Below, one piece after another: positions 1-6,406 of a stretch of DNA of 10,172 nt. Position numbers and translations under genes: made by a program. The stretch is from Clostridia bacterium (GTDB lineage: Bacteria; Bacillota; Clostridia; Oscillospirales; CAG-272), in NCBI GenBank assembly GCA_024404475.1, contig JAKSPV010000042.1:1-10172 (forward strand). The letters are read 5' to 3'. Positions within the stretch are counted from its first letter, which is position 1, and each line of letters starts with the position of its first letter. The notes under the pieces are model-generated. The model was not told the DNA's origin and made no database searches. It saw nothing but the letters and a program-made list of their open reading frames with translations.

Positions 1-69
1 CACACCGGCGCGTCCCGGCTCGCACAGTTCTACAACAAACCCACGACGATGAAAGGAAAAATACAGTAA
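1..69 (+). CDS. Possible 3' end of an unidentified upstream gene
   Basis: Reading from base 1, frame 1 is open for 22 codons and ends at TAA 67-69. The tail contains the residues LAQFYNKPTTMKGKIQ. The stop overlaps the ATG of the next gene by one base (TAATG), an arrangement typical of translationally coupled genes in an operon, which is the main reason to think this tail is real. Frame 2 is closed by a TGA in this interval. Frame 3 is also open but runs into the methyltransferase frame without offering an ATG, GTG or TTG. I do not recognise the family from so short a tail, and it could be chance. The sequence left of the window would settle it. Confidence 0.4.
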   Translation, partial: HTGASRLAQFYNKPTTMKGKIQ

Positions 70-956
70 TGTGGCTGAGCGATAAATGGCAGGATTACGA
101 GCTGCTCGATACCTCCGACGGCGAGCGGCTGGAACGCTGGGGCGACTTTATCCTCGTCCGCCCCGATCCGCAGGTGCTCTGGCACGGCCGGCGGCAGCAT
201 CCGCTCTGGAACAAGGCGCACGGCGTCTATCGCCGCTCGCGCGAGGGCGGCGGCTCGTGGGTCGTCAACCGCATGCCCGAATCGTGGTGCGTTTCCTACG
301 GCAAACTGACGTTCAAACTGCGCCCGATGGGTTTCAAACATACGGGACTTTTTCCGGAGCAGGCGACGAACTGGGACTGGTTCTCCTCGCTGATCCGCGC
401 GAGAAAAGAGAAATATCCCGACCGTGAGGTCAAGGTGCTGAACCTCTTCGCCTATACGGGCGGCGCGACCGCCGCGGCTGCCGCCGCAGGCGCCGCCGTC
501 GTTCACGTCGATGCCGCGAAGGGCATGGTGCAGGCGGCAAAAGAGAATCTCGCGCTCTCCGGCCTCGGCGACGCGCCGGTACGCTACATCGTAGACGATT
601 GCCGAAAATTCGTCGAGCGGGAGATCCGAAGAGGCAACCGCTACGACGGTATCATCATGGATCCGCCGTCCTACGGACGCGGCCCGAACGGGGAAGTCTG
701 GAAGCTTGAAGAATGTGCCGATGACCTCATTGCGATCGCTGCACAGGTGCTGAGCGACGATGCCCTGTTCTTCCTCATCAACTCATATACGACGGGGCTT
801 TCACCCGCGTCGATGGGATATCTTCTGATGTCCCGCCTGCCGCGCGGTCTTGCCTCGACGGGGCACGTCGAGACCGGTGAGATAGGCCTGCCGGTGACGG
901 CGACGGGGCTTGCACTCCCCGCAGGCGGCAGCGCCCGGTTCTGGCGCGAGCCATAA
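69..956 (+). CDS. Class I SAM-dependent methyltransferase, RlmI-like (Methyltrans_SAM family)
   Basis: This 295-residue protein should transfer a methyl group from S-adenosylmethionine, most likely to RNA in the cytoplasm. Residues 123-132 (VLNLFAYTGG) form the SAM-binding motif I of the RlmI/RlmK-type Rossmann fold. An acidic residue at the end of strand 2 (D148 in HVDAAKG) follows, and 198-208 (DPPSYGRGPNG) is the catalytic motif IV with the DPPSYGRG signature of this branch. Residues 1-95 form a beta-rich N-terminal part, with KHTGLFPEQ at 90-98 just before the Rossmann domain, as in close relatives. No PUA domain like that of E. coli RlmI is visible, so the target base cannot be named. 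The ATG at 69 overlaps the preceding TAA. An AAAGGA at 52-57 is the only Shine-Dalgarno candidate and sits rather far off (11 bases), so coupling to the upstream gene is plausible. Family assignment is confident; the substrate is unknown. Confidence 0.9.
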   Translation: MWLSDKWQDYELLDTSDGERLERWGDFILVRPDPQVLWHGRRQHPLWNKAHGVYRRSREGGGSWVVNRMPESWCVSYGKLTFKLRPMGFKHTGLFPEQATNWDWFSSLIRARKEKYPDREVKVLNLFAYTGGATAAAAAAGAAVVHVDAAKGMVQAAKENLALSGLGDAPVRYIVDDCRKFVEREIRRGNRYDGIIMDPPSYGRGPNGEVWKLEECADDLIAIAAQVLSDDALFFLINSYTTGLSPASMGYLLMSRLPRGLASTGHVETGEIGLPVTATGLALPAGGSARFWREP

Positions 957-986
957 TTATTTGCTTGCCTAAAATCGTTTGGAAAC

Positions 987-994
987 GGAGGAAA
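987..994 (+). promoter_or_regulatory. Shine-Dalgarno site that sets the ecfA1 start
   Basis: GGAGGAAA lies with its GGAGG core 8 bases before the ATG at 1000. It decides in favour of that ATG over the in-frame TTG at 979, which lies upstream of the ribosome-binding site and would add seven residues (METEETV) not expected in the family. Confidence 0.8.
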
Positions 995-999
995 CTGTC

Positions 1000-1893
1000 A
1001 TGAGCGCTGCGATCGAAGTCAGCCATCTTTCTTATTCCTATCCCGGCGACGAAGAGACCCCGGCGAAGCCCGCGCTCCGCGACGTTTCTTTCTCGGTCGA
1101 GGAGGGTTCTTTCGTCGCGATCCTCGGCCATAACGGCTCCGGCAAATCGACGCTGGCGAAGCTGCTCTGCATGGTGCTCGAGCCCGACGAGGGCGAGATC
1201 GTGCTCCACGGCCGCCGCGTCACCGGCGAGGACGTTTCCGAAGACGATATTTTCGAGGTCCGCCGTGACGTCGGCATGGTCTTCCAGAATCCCGACAACC
1301 AGATCGTTGCGACGGTCGTCGAGGAGGACGTGGCGTTCGGCTGCGAAAACCTCGGCATCCCGTCCGATGAGATCCGCCGCCGCGTCGATGAAGCGCTTGC
1401 GCTCGTCGGCATGACGGAATACGCCCGGAGCCAGCCGCATCAGCTCTCCGGCGGACAGAAACAGCGCATCGCCATCGCCGGCATCATCGCCATGCGCCGC
1501 CGCTGCGTCATTTTCGACGAAAGCACCGCGATGCTCGACCCGATCGGTCGGCAGGAGGTCATGCGGACGATACGCCGCCTCAACCGTGAGGAAGGACTCA
1601 CCGTCCTGCTCATCACGCACTACATGAACGAAGCCGCTGAGGCCGACCGCGTCCTTGTCATGGATCACGGACGCCTGCTCACCGAGGGCACGCCGCGCGA
1701 GGTCTTTTCGCGCGCCGAGCTGCTCTGGGGGGCAAGTCTGGACGTCCCGCAGGCAACGGAGGTCCTTTATAAACTGAAGAAGAATGGCGCCGAACTCGAT
1801 GCCGACGCCTACGACATCGAAGAAACCGCCGACCGCATCGCCGCGGCGTTCGGGAAAACGGCAGGAGCCGGGGAGGCGGAGACGTGTCAATGA
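1000..1893 (+). CDS. ecfA1: Energy-coupling factor transporter ATPase EcfA1
   Basis: This 297-residue protein is one of two cytoplasmic ATPases of an ECF importer. ATP hydrolysis by the EcfA1/EcfA2 pair drives EcfT and an exchangeable S component to take up vitamins or metal ions. All ABC motifs are present: Walker A GHNGSGKST at 43-51, Q-loop Gln96 in MVFQNPDNQ, signature LSGGQ at 149-153, Walker B ending in IFDES (171-175) with catalytic Glu174, and switch His207 in LLITHYMN. The VFQNPDNQIVATVVEEDVAF stretch and the DEST...LDP Walker B/D-loop are characteristic of EcfA1 rather than of generic ABC ATPases. Length matches the usual 275-300 residues. The start is the ATG at 1000 behind GGAGG. 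The last ten bases overlap ecfA2, and the gene order A1-A2-T is the standard group II ECF module. No S component is nearby, so the substrate cannot be predicted. Confidence 0.96.
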   Translation: MSAAIEVSHLSYSYPGDEETPAKPALRDVSFSVEEGSFVAILGHNGSGKSTLAKLLCMVLEPDEGEIVLHGRRVTGEDVSEDDIFEVRRDVGMVFQNPDNQIVATVVEEDVAFGCENLGIPSDEIRRRVDEALALVGMTEYARSQPHQLSGGQKQRIAIAGIIAMRRRCVIFDESTAMLDPIGRQEVMRTIRRLNREEGLTVLLITHYMNEAAEADRVLVMDHGRLLTEGTPREVFSRAELLWGASLDVPQATEVLYKLKKNGAELDADAYDIEETADRIAAAFGKTAGAGEAETCQ

Positions 1894-2756
1894 TCGAACT
1901 GAAAAACGTAAGTTTCGTCTACGGCGAGCGCGGTGTCCACCCCGTCCGGGCGCTCTCGGACGTCAGCGTGACGCTCGATAACCGCGGCGTCACGGGGCTC
2001 ATCGGCAAGACCGGCTCCGGCAAATCGACGCTTGTCCAGCTGCTGAACGGCCTGCTCAAACCGACCGAGGGACAGGTGTTCCTCGACGGCGGGGACATTT
2101 GGGCGGATCCGAAAAAGATCCGCGACGTCCGCTTCCGCGTCGGTCTTGTCATGCAGTACGCGGAGTACCAGCTCTTTGAAGAAACCGTCCGGGCGGACAT
2201 CGCGTTCGGCCCGAAGAATATGGGACTTTCCGGCGAAGAACTCGACCGTGCCGTCGCCGACGCCGTCCGCTTTGCCGGACTGGAGGAAGACCTGCTCGAC
2301 TCGTCTCCGTTCGACCTTTCCGGCGGGCAGAAACGCCGCGCCGCGCTTGCGGGCGTCGTCGCCATGCGCCCGGAGGTGCTCGTCCTCGACGAGCCCGCCG
2401 CGGGCCTCGATCCCGGAGGCCGCCGGGAGATCCTCGGCCGCATCCGGCAGTATCAGAAGGATACCGGCAGCATCGTCATCATCGTCAGCCACTCGATGGA
2501 AGATATGGCGATGTACTGTGACCGGCTGCTCGTCATGAATGACGGACGGCTCGTTATGGACGGCACGCGCGGGGAGATCTTTTCCCGTGCGGAGGAGCTC
2601 GGATCGCTCGGACTCGACGTGCCGGAAGTGACGAAGCTTGCCGCCGCGCTCGCACGTCGCGGCATCGACATCGGTCGCGACGTCTACACCGTCGATTACG
2701 CCGTGGAAAAGCTCCTCGGGCTTCTCGGAGAAGGGAGGGGCAGCCATGGGATTTGA
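1884..2756 (+). CDS. ecfA2: Energy-coupling factor transporter ATPase EcfA2
   Basis: This is the second ABC ATPase of the ECF module (290 residues), which forms a heterodimer with EcfA1 under EcfT. Motifs are Walker A GKTGSGKST at 41-49, Q-loop Gln91 in VMQYAEYQLFE, signature LSGGQ at 145-149, Walker B VLVLDEP at 165-171 with catalytic Glu170, and switch His203 in IIVSHSMEDM. MQYPEYQLFEETV-type Q-loops and LDEPAAGLDP are typical of EcfA2. Two starts are possible. GTG at 1884 is 7 bases behind GGGAGG (1871-1876) and overlaps ecfA1 by ten bases. ATG at 1890 overlaps its TGA as ATGA but lies 13 bases from the site. I chose GTG for spacing; the difference is two residues. The 3' end overlaps the presumed original ecfT start (ATG 2746) by 11 bases, so translation of the subunits is likely coupled. 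Confidence 0.96.
   Translation: MSMIELKNVSFVYGERGVHPVRALSDVSVTLDNRGVTGLIGKTGSGKSTLVQLLNGLLKPTEGQVFLDGGDIWADPKKIRDVRFRVGLVMQYAEYQLFEETVRADIAFGPKNMGLSGEELDRAVADAVRFAGLEEDLLDSSPFDLSGGQKRRAALAGVVAMRPEVLVLDEPAAGLDPGGRREILGRIRQYQKDTGSIVIIVSHSMEDMAMYCDRLLVMNDGRLVMDGTRGEIFSRAEELGSLGLDVPEVTKLAAALARRGIDIGRDVYTVDYAVEKLLGLLGEGRGSHGI
2733..2740 (+). promoter_or_regulatory. Strong Shine-Dalgarno site for ecfT ATG at 2746
   Basis: GGGAGGGG lies five bases before the ATG at 2746, with its GGAGG core (2734-2738) seven bases away. It is among the best ribosome-binding sites in the window. It points to 2746, not to the GTG at 2776, as the ancestral ecfT start, because no comparable purine run precedes 2776. 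Confidence 0.75.
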
Positions 2757-2775
2757 CGTCGCACTCGGTCAGTAG
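2746..2775 (+). other. Original ecfT 5' end: nine codons and an in-frame amber codon
   Basis: From ATG 2746 the frame reads MGFDVALGQ and then TAG at 2773-2775. The next codon, GTG 2776, continues in the same frame as VEGKSLLHRLDPRFKL. Relatives of EcfT typically begin with a short Gly-Gln/Arg-Tyr-hydrophobic-x-Gly stretch before the conserved SxxHRLDPR segment. The nine codons therefore look like genuine EcfT coding sequence, and the amber sits where Tyr (TAC/TAT) is expected, one base away. What happens at this codon cannot be read from the DNA: readthrough, recoding, restart at the adjacent GTG, or a sequencing or assembly error. Confidence 0.75.
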
Positions 2776-3567
2776 GTGGAGGGCAAATCGCTTCTTCACC
2801 GGCTCGACCCCCGCTTCAAACTCGTCGCGGCGATCCTTTATATCGTTGCGATCTTTCTCGCGAAGAATATCTGGGCGTTCGTCCTGCTTTACGCGTCGGC
2901 GCTCGTTCTGATCCTGCTCTCGGGCATCCCGATCCGCATCCTGCTCCGCTCGATGAAGCCGCTGCTTCTGATCATTCTCTTCACGGCGGTCATCAACATC
3001 TTCTGGATGCAGGGCGAGACGCTCCTCGTCGATTGGTGGATCTTCCACATCTACCTCGAGGGCATCATCAACGCCTTCCTGATCGTCTCCCGCATCGCGG
3101 TGCTCCTGCTCGTCACCGGCGTCATCCTCACCTATACGACGACGCCGATCGCCCTGACCGACGGTCTCGAACAACTCCTCGCACCGCTGAAAGTGCTGCA
3201 CCTGCCGGTGCATGAGTTCTCGATGATGATGACGATCGCGCTCCGCTTCATCCCGACGCTCGTCGAGGAGACGGGCAAGATCATGAACGCGCAGAAGGCG
3301 CGCGGCGCCGACTTTTCGTCGGGCTCGCTGCTCCAAAGAGCAAAGGCGCTTCTGCCGATTCTGATCCCGCTCTTCATCTCCGCGTTCCGGCGCGCCGATG
3401 AGCTGGCGACGGCGATGGAATGCCGCTGCTACACCGGCGGCAACGGCCGCACGCGGATGAACGTGCTCCGCGCGGCACCGCGCGATTTTCTGTTCGTGCT
3501 CTCGATCGTCGCGCTCGGCGCGGCGATGATCCTCATCAACCATTTCGCCCCGGGCTACGTCCTCTGA
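2776..3567 (+). CDS. ecfT: Energy-coupling factor transmembrane subunit EcfT (conservative start after an in-frame TAG)
   Basis: EcfT is the membrane scaffold that couples the EcfA1/EcfA2 ATPases to the S component. From the GTG at 2776 the protein has 263 residues; if the amber at 2773 were decoded from ATG 2746 it would have 273. Residues 5-15 carry the HRLDPRFKL landmark. Hydrophobic segments lie at about 14-30, 31-50, 62-78, 99-121 and 236-256. The long cytoplasmic coupling region has the first coupling motif Ala-Arg-Gly at 175-177 (QKARGADF). The second coupling site reads Cys-Arg-Cys at 216-218 (AMECRCYTGGNGRTRM), a variant that keeps the central Arg. The body of the protein looks fully intact and in frame, which argues against general decay. 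GTG 2776 has no good Shine-Dalgarno, but ribosomes ending at TAG 2773 or at the ecfA2 stop (2756) could restart there. The missing N-terminus would be ten residues before the first membrane helix. Confidence 0.9.
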   Translation: MEGKSLLHRLDPRFKLVAAILYIVAIFLAKNIWAFVLLYASALVLILLSGIPIRILLRSMKPLLLIILFTAVINIFWMQGETLLVDWWIFHIYLEGIINAFLIVSRIAVLLLVTGVILTYTTTPIALTDGLEQLLAPLKVLHLPVHEFSMMMTIALRFIPTLVEETGKIMNAQKARGADFSSGSLLQRAKALLPILIPLFISAFRRADELATAMECRCYTGGNGRTRMNVLRAAPRDFLFVLSIVALGAAMILINHFAPGYVL

Positions 3568-3591
3568 CGCCGGGCGGGAAAGGAGAACGGT

Positions 3592-4386
3592 ATGAAATTA
3601 CTCGTCAGAGTCCGCTATGACGGCACCGCTTACTGCGGCTTCCAGGTCCAGCCGAACGGGACGAGTGTGCAGGCCGTTCTCTGCCGCGCCGCGGAAGACG
3701 TGTTTGGCTTCCCGGTCAACGTTACCGGCTGCAGCCGGACGGACGCCGGTGTCCATGCGCTCGCGTTTGTCGCCGCGCTCGAGCCGAAAGACGAGAGCTG
3801 CCGCGGGAGTTCGTGGTGTACGATCCCCGCGGGACGCGTACACCGGGCGTTTGCCCACGTTCTGCCTCCCGACGTCGCCGTGACCGGCGCCGCCTTTGTG
3901 CCGGACGATTTTCACCCGCGCTACGGCGTCGTCTCGAAAGAGTATATCTACCGCATCTCCGATGCACCCGCGGACGACCCGTTCCTCCGGGGGCGCGTCT
4001 GCCGCCGCCCGAAGATCACCGAAGCGGGCGAAGGGCTGATGCGCGAGGCGATGCTTTTGTTCCTCGGCACGCACGACTTCGCCGGCTTCATGGCGGCGGG
4101 CTCGAAAATCACGGACACGACGCGCACCGTCTCGGCGGTCTCGCTCACGCGGGACGATGACGGCTGCCTCGTTTTCGCCGTCCGTGCCGACGGCTTCCTC
4201 TACAATATGGTACGCATCATGGCGGGTACGCTGCTCGACGTTGCGGCGGGACATAAAACGCTCGCGGACGTCCGCCGCGCCGTCACGGAGGCGGACCGCG
4301 GGGCAGCCGGCTTTACGGCGCCGCCCGAGGGGCTCTACCTCCGCGACGTCACCTACTCCGAGCCGATCCCGTGGGCGTGTGACTGA
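3592..4386 (+). CDS. truA: tRNA pseudouridine(38-40) synthase TruA
   Basis: TruA isomerises uridine to pseudouridine at positions 38-40 of the tRNA anticodon arm. The 264-residue length is typical. The catalytic motif GCSRTDAGVHA (46-56) holds the nucleophile Asp51. YDGTAYCGFQVQPNG at 9-23 is the N-terminal RNA-binding signature, DFHPRY (106-111) and SKEYIYRI (115-122) contain the active-site Tyr region, GTHDFAGF is at 159-166, and FLYNMVRIMAGTLL at 202-215 is the C-terminal signature. No key residue is missing. ATG 3592 is preceded by AAAGGAGA (3579-3586). The gene follows ecfT by 24 bases. The ecfA1-ecfA2-ecfT-truA order is widespread in Bacillota, often downstream of rplQ and upstream of rplM/rpsI. 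Neither ribosomal neighbour is present here. Confidence 0.97.
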   Translation: MKLLVRVRYDGTAYCGFQVQPNGTSVQAVLCRAAEDVFGFPVNVTGCSRTDAGVHALAFVAALEPKDESCRGSSWCTIPAGRVHRAFAHVLPPDVAVTGAAFVPDDFHPRYGVVSKEYIYRISDAPADDPFLRGRVCRRPKITEAGEGLMREAMLLFLGTHDFAGFMAAGSKITDTTRTVSAVSLTRDDDGCLVFAVRADGFLYNMVRIMAGTLLDVAAGHKTLADVRRAVTEADRGAAGFTAPPEGLYLRDVTYSEPIPWACD

Positions 4387-4427
4387 CGTTCTCGGGGCCG
4401 AAAATCCACGACGAAAGGAGAGACGGT

Positions 4428-5654
4428 ATGGCAAAAAAGGAAGAAGCGCCGCGCCGCGCGGCGGAACTCCCGGACGGCGGGGAAGCACCCGCCGAAAACG
4501 AATATTACAGGCGCATATCCGGACGCTACCGCGTCTGGAAGTACGTCTTTCTGCTGCTGCTTGTCGTCTACCTCGTCGTGATGCTTCTCTCGTACGGCGA
4601 CTCGATCACGTATGCCAACCTCAAATTTCTCCTCAAGGACATCAACACCTCCTCCGAGAGCGCCCCGGGCGACTTCTCGTCGGTGTATTTCGATAAACAG
4701 CAGGACATGAACTTCGCCCTCTTCCGCGGCTCGCTCGCGGTCTCGGGCGACTCGCGTCTGACCGTCTATACCCCCGGTTCCCCCGGCGGCATCGAGTATC
4801 TTCTCAACGCCTCGTCGCCCGTCGTTCTGACGTCCGACCGGTATCTCCTTTTCTACGACCTCGGCTCGAAACAGTACGGGCTCTACACGGCGCTCGCCAA
4901 TGTTTATTCCGGTACGGCGGAGCACGAGATCACCGGCGGCGCCCTCAGCCGCGGCGGCGCGTTCGCGCTCATCACGCGCTCCTCGAAAGCGAAATATCAG
5001 CTGACGCTGTGGGACGCATCGCTCCGGCGCGTCGGCACATACTATCCTGCGGATACGGATGACTATATCTTTGATGCCGCGATCAGCGACGACGCCTCGC
5101 GTATCGTCCTCGTTACCGCTTCGGTCGATATGTCCGCTTTCAGTACCCGCGTGCTTCTGGCGGAGGCGGGCGCGACCTCCTACCGCACAGACGTCACGCT
5201 CCCCGGTGAGATGCCGCTTTCCGCGATGTTCTTCTCAGACGGGCATTTCTGCATCGTCTGCGACAAAAACGCATATTTCTTCGATGAAAACGGCGAGCGG
5301 CTCGCCGCCGTTCCTACGACCGGACTGAATCTGTCCTCCGTGTCGCCCTCCGGTATTCTGTTTGTCACGAGCGAAAACGTCGTCGAAAGCGAAAACGCCG
5401 TGTCCGTCCTCGATTCGAGCGGCAAAAGCGTCCGTGAGGCACACGTCTCCGCGCGTCTGCGCGACGCCGCGCTTGCCGGAGACGGCACCGTCTACCTGCT
5501 CGGTACCGACCGCGTCTTCCGGATCGCGCCGAACGCCAGTGTGTCCGAAGAACTCTGTTCCGGCTCCGTGCTCCGCCTCCTGGCGGGGGACGGCTACGTC
5601 CTTCTGTGCCGGCCGACAGGCGTCAGCACCGCTTTTGCTGACGGAAAGGAGTAA
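4428..5654 (+). CDS. Single-pass membrane protein with large extracytoplasmic beta-rich domain, DUF5711-like
   Basis: This is a 408-residue protein of unknown function. Residues 1-37 are charged and cytoplasmic (several Lys/Arg, RRISGRYRVWK at 28-38). Residues 39-56 form one strong hydrophobic helix, and the remaining 350 residues should lie outside the membrane by the positive-inside rule. The outer part is made of repeated short beta-strand-like stretches such as LTVYTPGS, YLLFYDLGSKQYGLY, ALITRSSKAKYQLTLWD and GTVYLLGTDRVFRIA, which suggest a propeller-like beta fold. The overall look matches the DUF5711 family found in Clostridia, but I am recalling that family and did not search for it. 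There is no lipobox or catalytic motif. ATG 4428 is preceded by AAAGGAG (4414-4420). The stop is followed after only three bases by the CvpA-like gene, whose ribosome-binding site lies inside this gene's 3' end, so the two membrane proteins are probably made together. Confidence 0.8.
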   Translation: MAKKEEAPRRAAELPDGGEAPAENEYYRRISGRYRVWKYVFLLLLVVYLVVMLLSYGDSITYANLKFLLKDINTSSESAPGDFSSVYFDKQQDMNFALFRGSLAVSGDSRLTVYTPGSPGGIEYLLNASSPVVLTSDRYLLFYDLGSKQYGLYTALANVYSGTAEHEITGGALSRGGAFALITRSSKAKYQLTLWDASLRRVGTYYPADTDDYIFDAAISDDASRIVLVTASVDMSAFSTRVLLAEAGATSYRTDVTLPGEMPLSAMFFSDGHFCIVCDKNAYFFDENGERLAAVPTTGLNLSSVSPSGILFVTSENVVESENAVSVLDSSGKSVREAHVSARLRDAALAGDGTVYLLGTDRVFRIAPNASVSEELCSGSVLRLLAGDGYVLLCRPTGVSTAFADGKE

Positions 5655-5657
5655 TCC

Positions 5658-6377
5658 GTGGCTCTTATCCTTGATCTCATCATCCTCGCCGTCTTCGTCC
5701 TGATCGTCGTCATTGATGCGAAGCGCGGCTTCATCAAAGCGTTTCTCCACATGATCGCGAGCGTCGTGGCACTCATCGTCGCCTACGCCTTCACGCCGGC
5801 ACTCGGCGGGCTGATCCGCGACGGCTGGATCATCGGCGGCATCAAAAGCGGCATCGCCTCGACGCTCCGCTCCCTCGCGGAGACGGGAAGCGGCTCGTAC
5901 AACCTCGAATCGCTCCTCTCGAACAGCTTTTTCGGCAGCATCGTCGAGCGCTTCGGCGCCGACGGCTCCGTTCTCCGGGAGAGCGCCGCGGGGCAGACGG
6001 CCGCCGATGGCTCCGCCGTTGACGCACTTGCCGAAAAGATCGCCGAGCCCGTCGCCGGCGTCATCTCGAACGTCCTCGCGTTCCTCATCCTCTTCATCGG
6101 AACGATCCTCCTCATCCGTCTTTTGACGTTCATTCTCGACCGCTTCGCACAGCTTCCCGCCGTCGAAGCCGTCAACCGCTTCTTTGGCTTCGCGCTTGGC
6201 CTCGCGACGGCACTCATCGTCGCGTGGGCGCTGTCGATGGCGGCGTCGTTCCTCATGACGGCACTCGGTGCCGTGGACGCCGAGCGCTTCGGTGCGGATG
6301 TCATCGAGAACACCGTCCTCGTCAAACTCTTCTCGAAATATAATCTTCTCGCCATGTTCCGCAGCCTTTTCAGCTGA
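5658..6377 (+). CDS. CvpA family membrane protein
   Basis: This 239-residue integral membrane protein has four predicted helices at about 3-20, 28-46, 136-158 and 178-202. The first helix pair carries the family landmark IDAKRGFIKAFL (19-30; Asp followed by RGF and a basic residue). The third and fourth helices flank VNRFFGFALGLATALI (172-187), the second landmark of PF02674. Between them is a hydrophilic, Ala/Ser/Glu-rich insert (about 65-130). CvpA was first linked to colicin V export in E. coli. In Bacillota its biochemical role is not settled, and envelope or stress functions have been suggested, so no substrate is proposed. The GTG start at 5658 follows GGAAAGGAG (5642-5651), which overlaps the TAA of the previous gene and implies coupled translation with it. 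Confidence 0.85.
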   Translation: MALILDLIILAVFVLIVVIDAKRGFIKAFLHMIASVVALIVAYAFTPALGGLIRDGWIIGGIKSGIASTLRSLAETGSGSYNLESLLSNSFFGSIVERFGADGSVLRESAAGQTAADGSAVDALAEKIAEPVAGVISNVLAFLILFIGTILLIRLLTFILDRFAQLPAVEAVNRFFGFALGLATALIVAWALSMAASFLMTALGAVDAERFGADVIENTVLVKLFSKYNLLAMFRSLFS

Positions 6378-6406
6378 GCGGAACGATCAGAAAGGGATAG
6401 AAAATC

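Noticed and set aside
950..980. Possible promoter in the AT-rich gap before ecfA1 (CATAAT and TAAAAT resemble -10 boxes)
   Set aside because: No TTGACA-like -35 box lies at suitable spacing from either hexamer, so the match is no better than expected for a short AT-rich gap.
974..990. Small inverted repeat around CGTTTGGAAACG
   Set aside because: The stem is only four or five base pairs with almost no loop and no T-run follows, so it is neither a convincing terminator nor a clear operator.
979..999. TTG at 979 as an earlier ecfA1 start
   Set aside because: It lies upstream of the GGAGG site at 987-991, which is correctly spaced for the ATG at 1000. The extra residues are not part of the family.
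778..1890. A 370-codon open frame on the - strand opposite ecfA1
   Set aside because: It mirrors the conserved ABC motifs of ecfA1 on the opposite strand and shows no recognisable domain. The same kind of shadow appears opposite ecfA2, truA and the P-type-like gene.
3421..3440. Second EcfT coupling motif reads CRC instead of ARG
   Set aside because: The central Arg is kept and the surrounding AMExRxYxGG context is normal for EcfT. I regard it as ordinary family variation, not a lesion.
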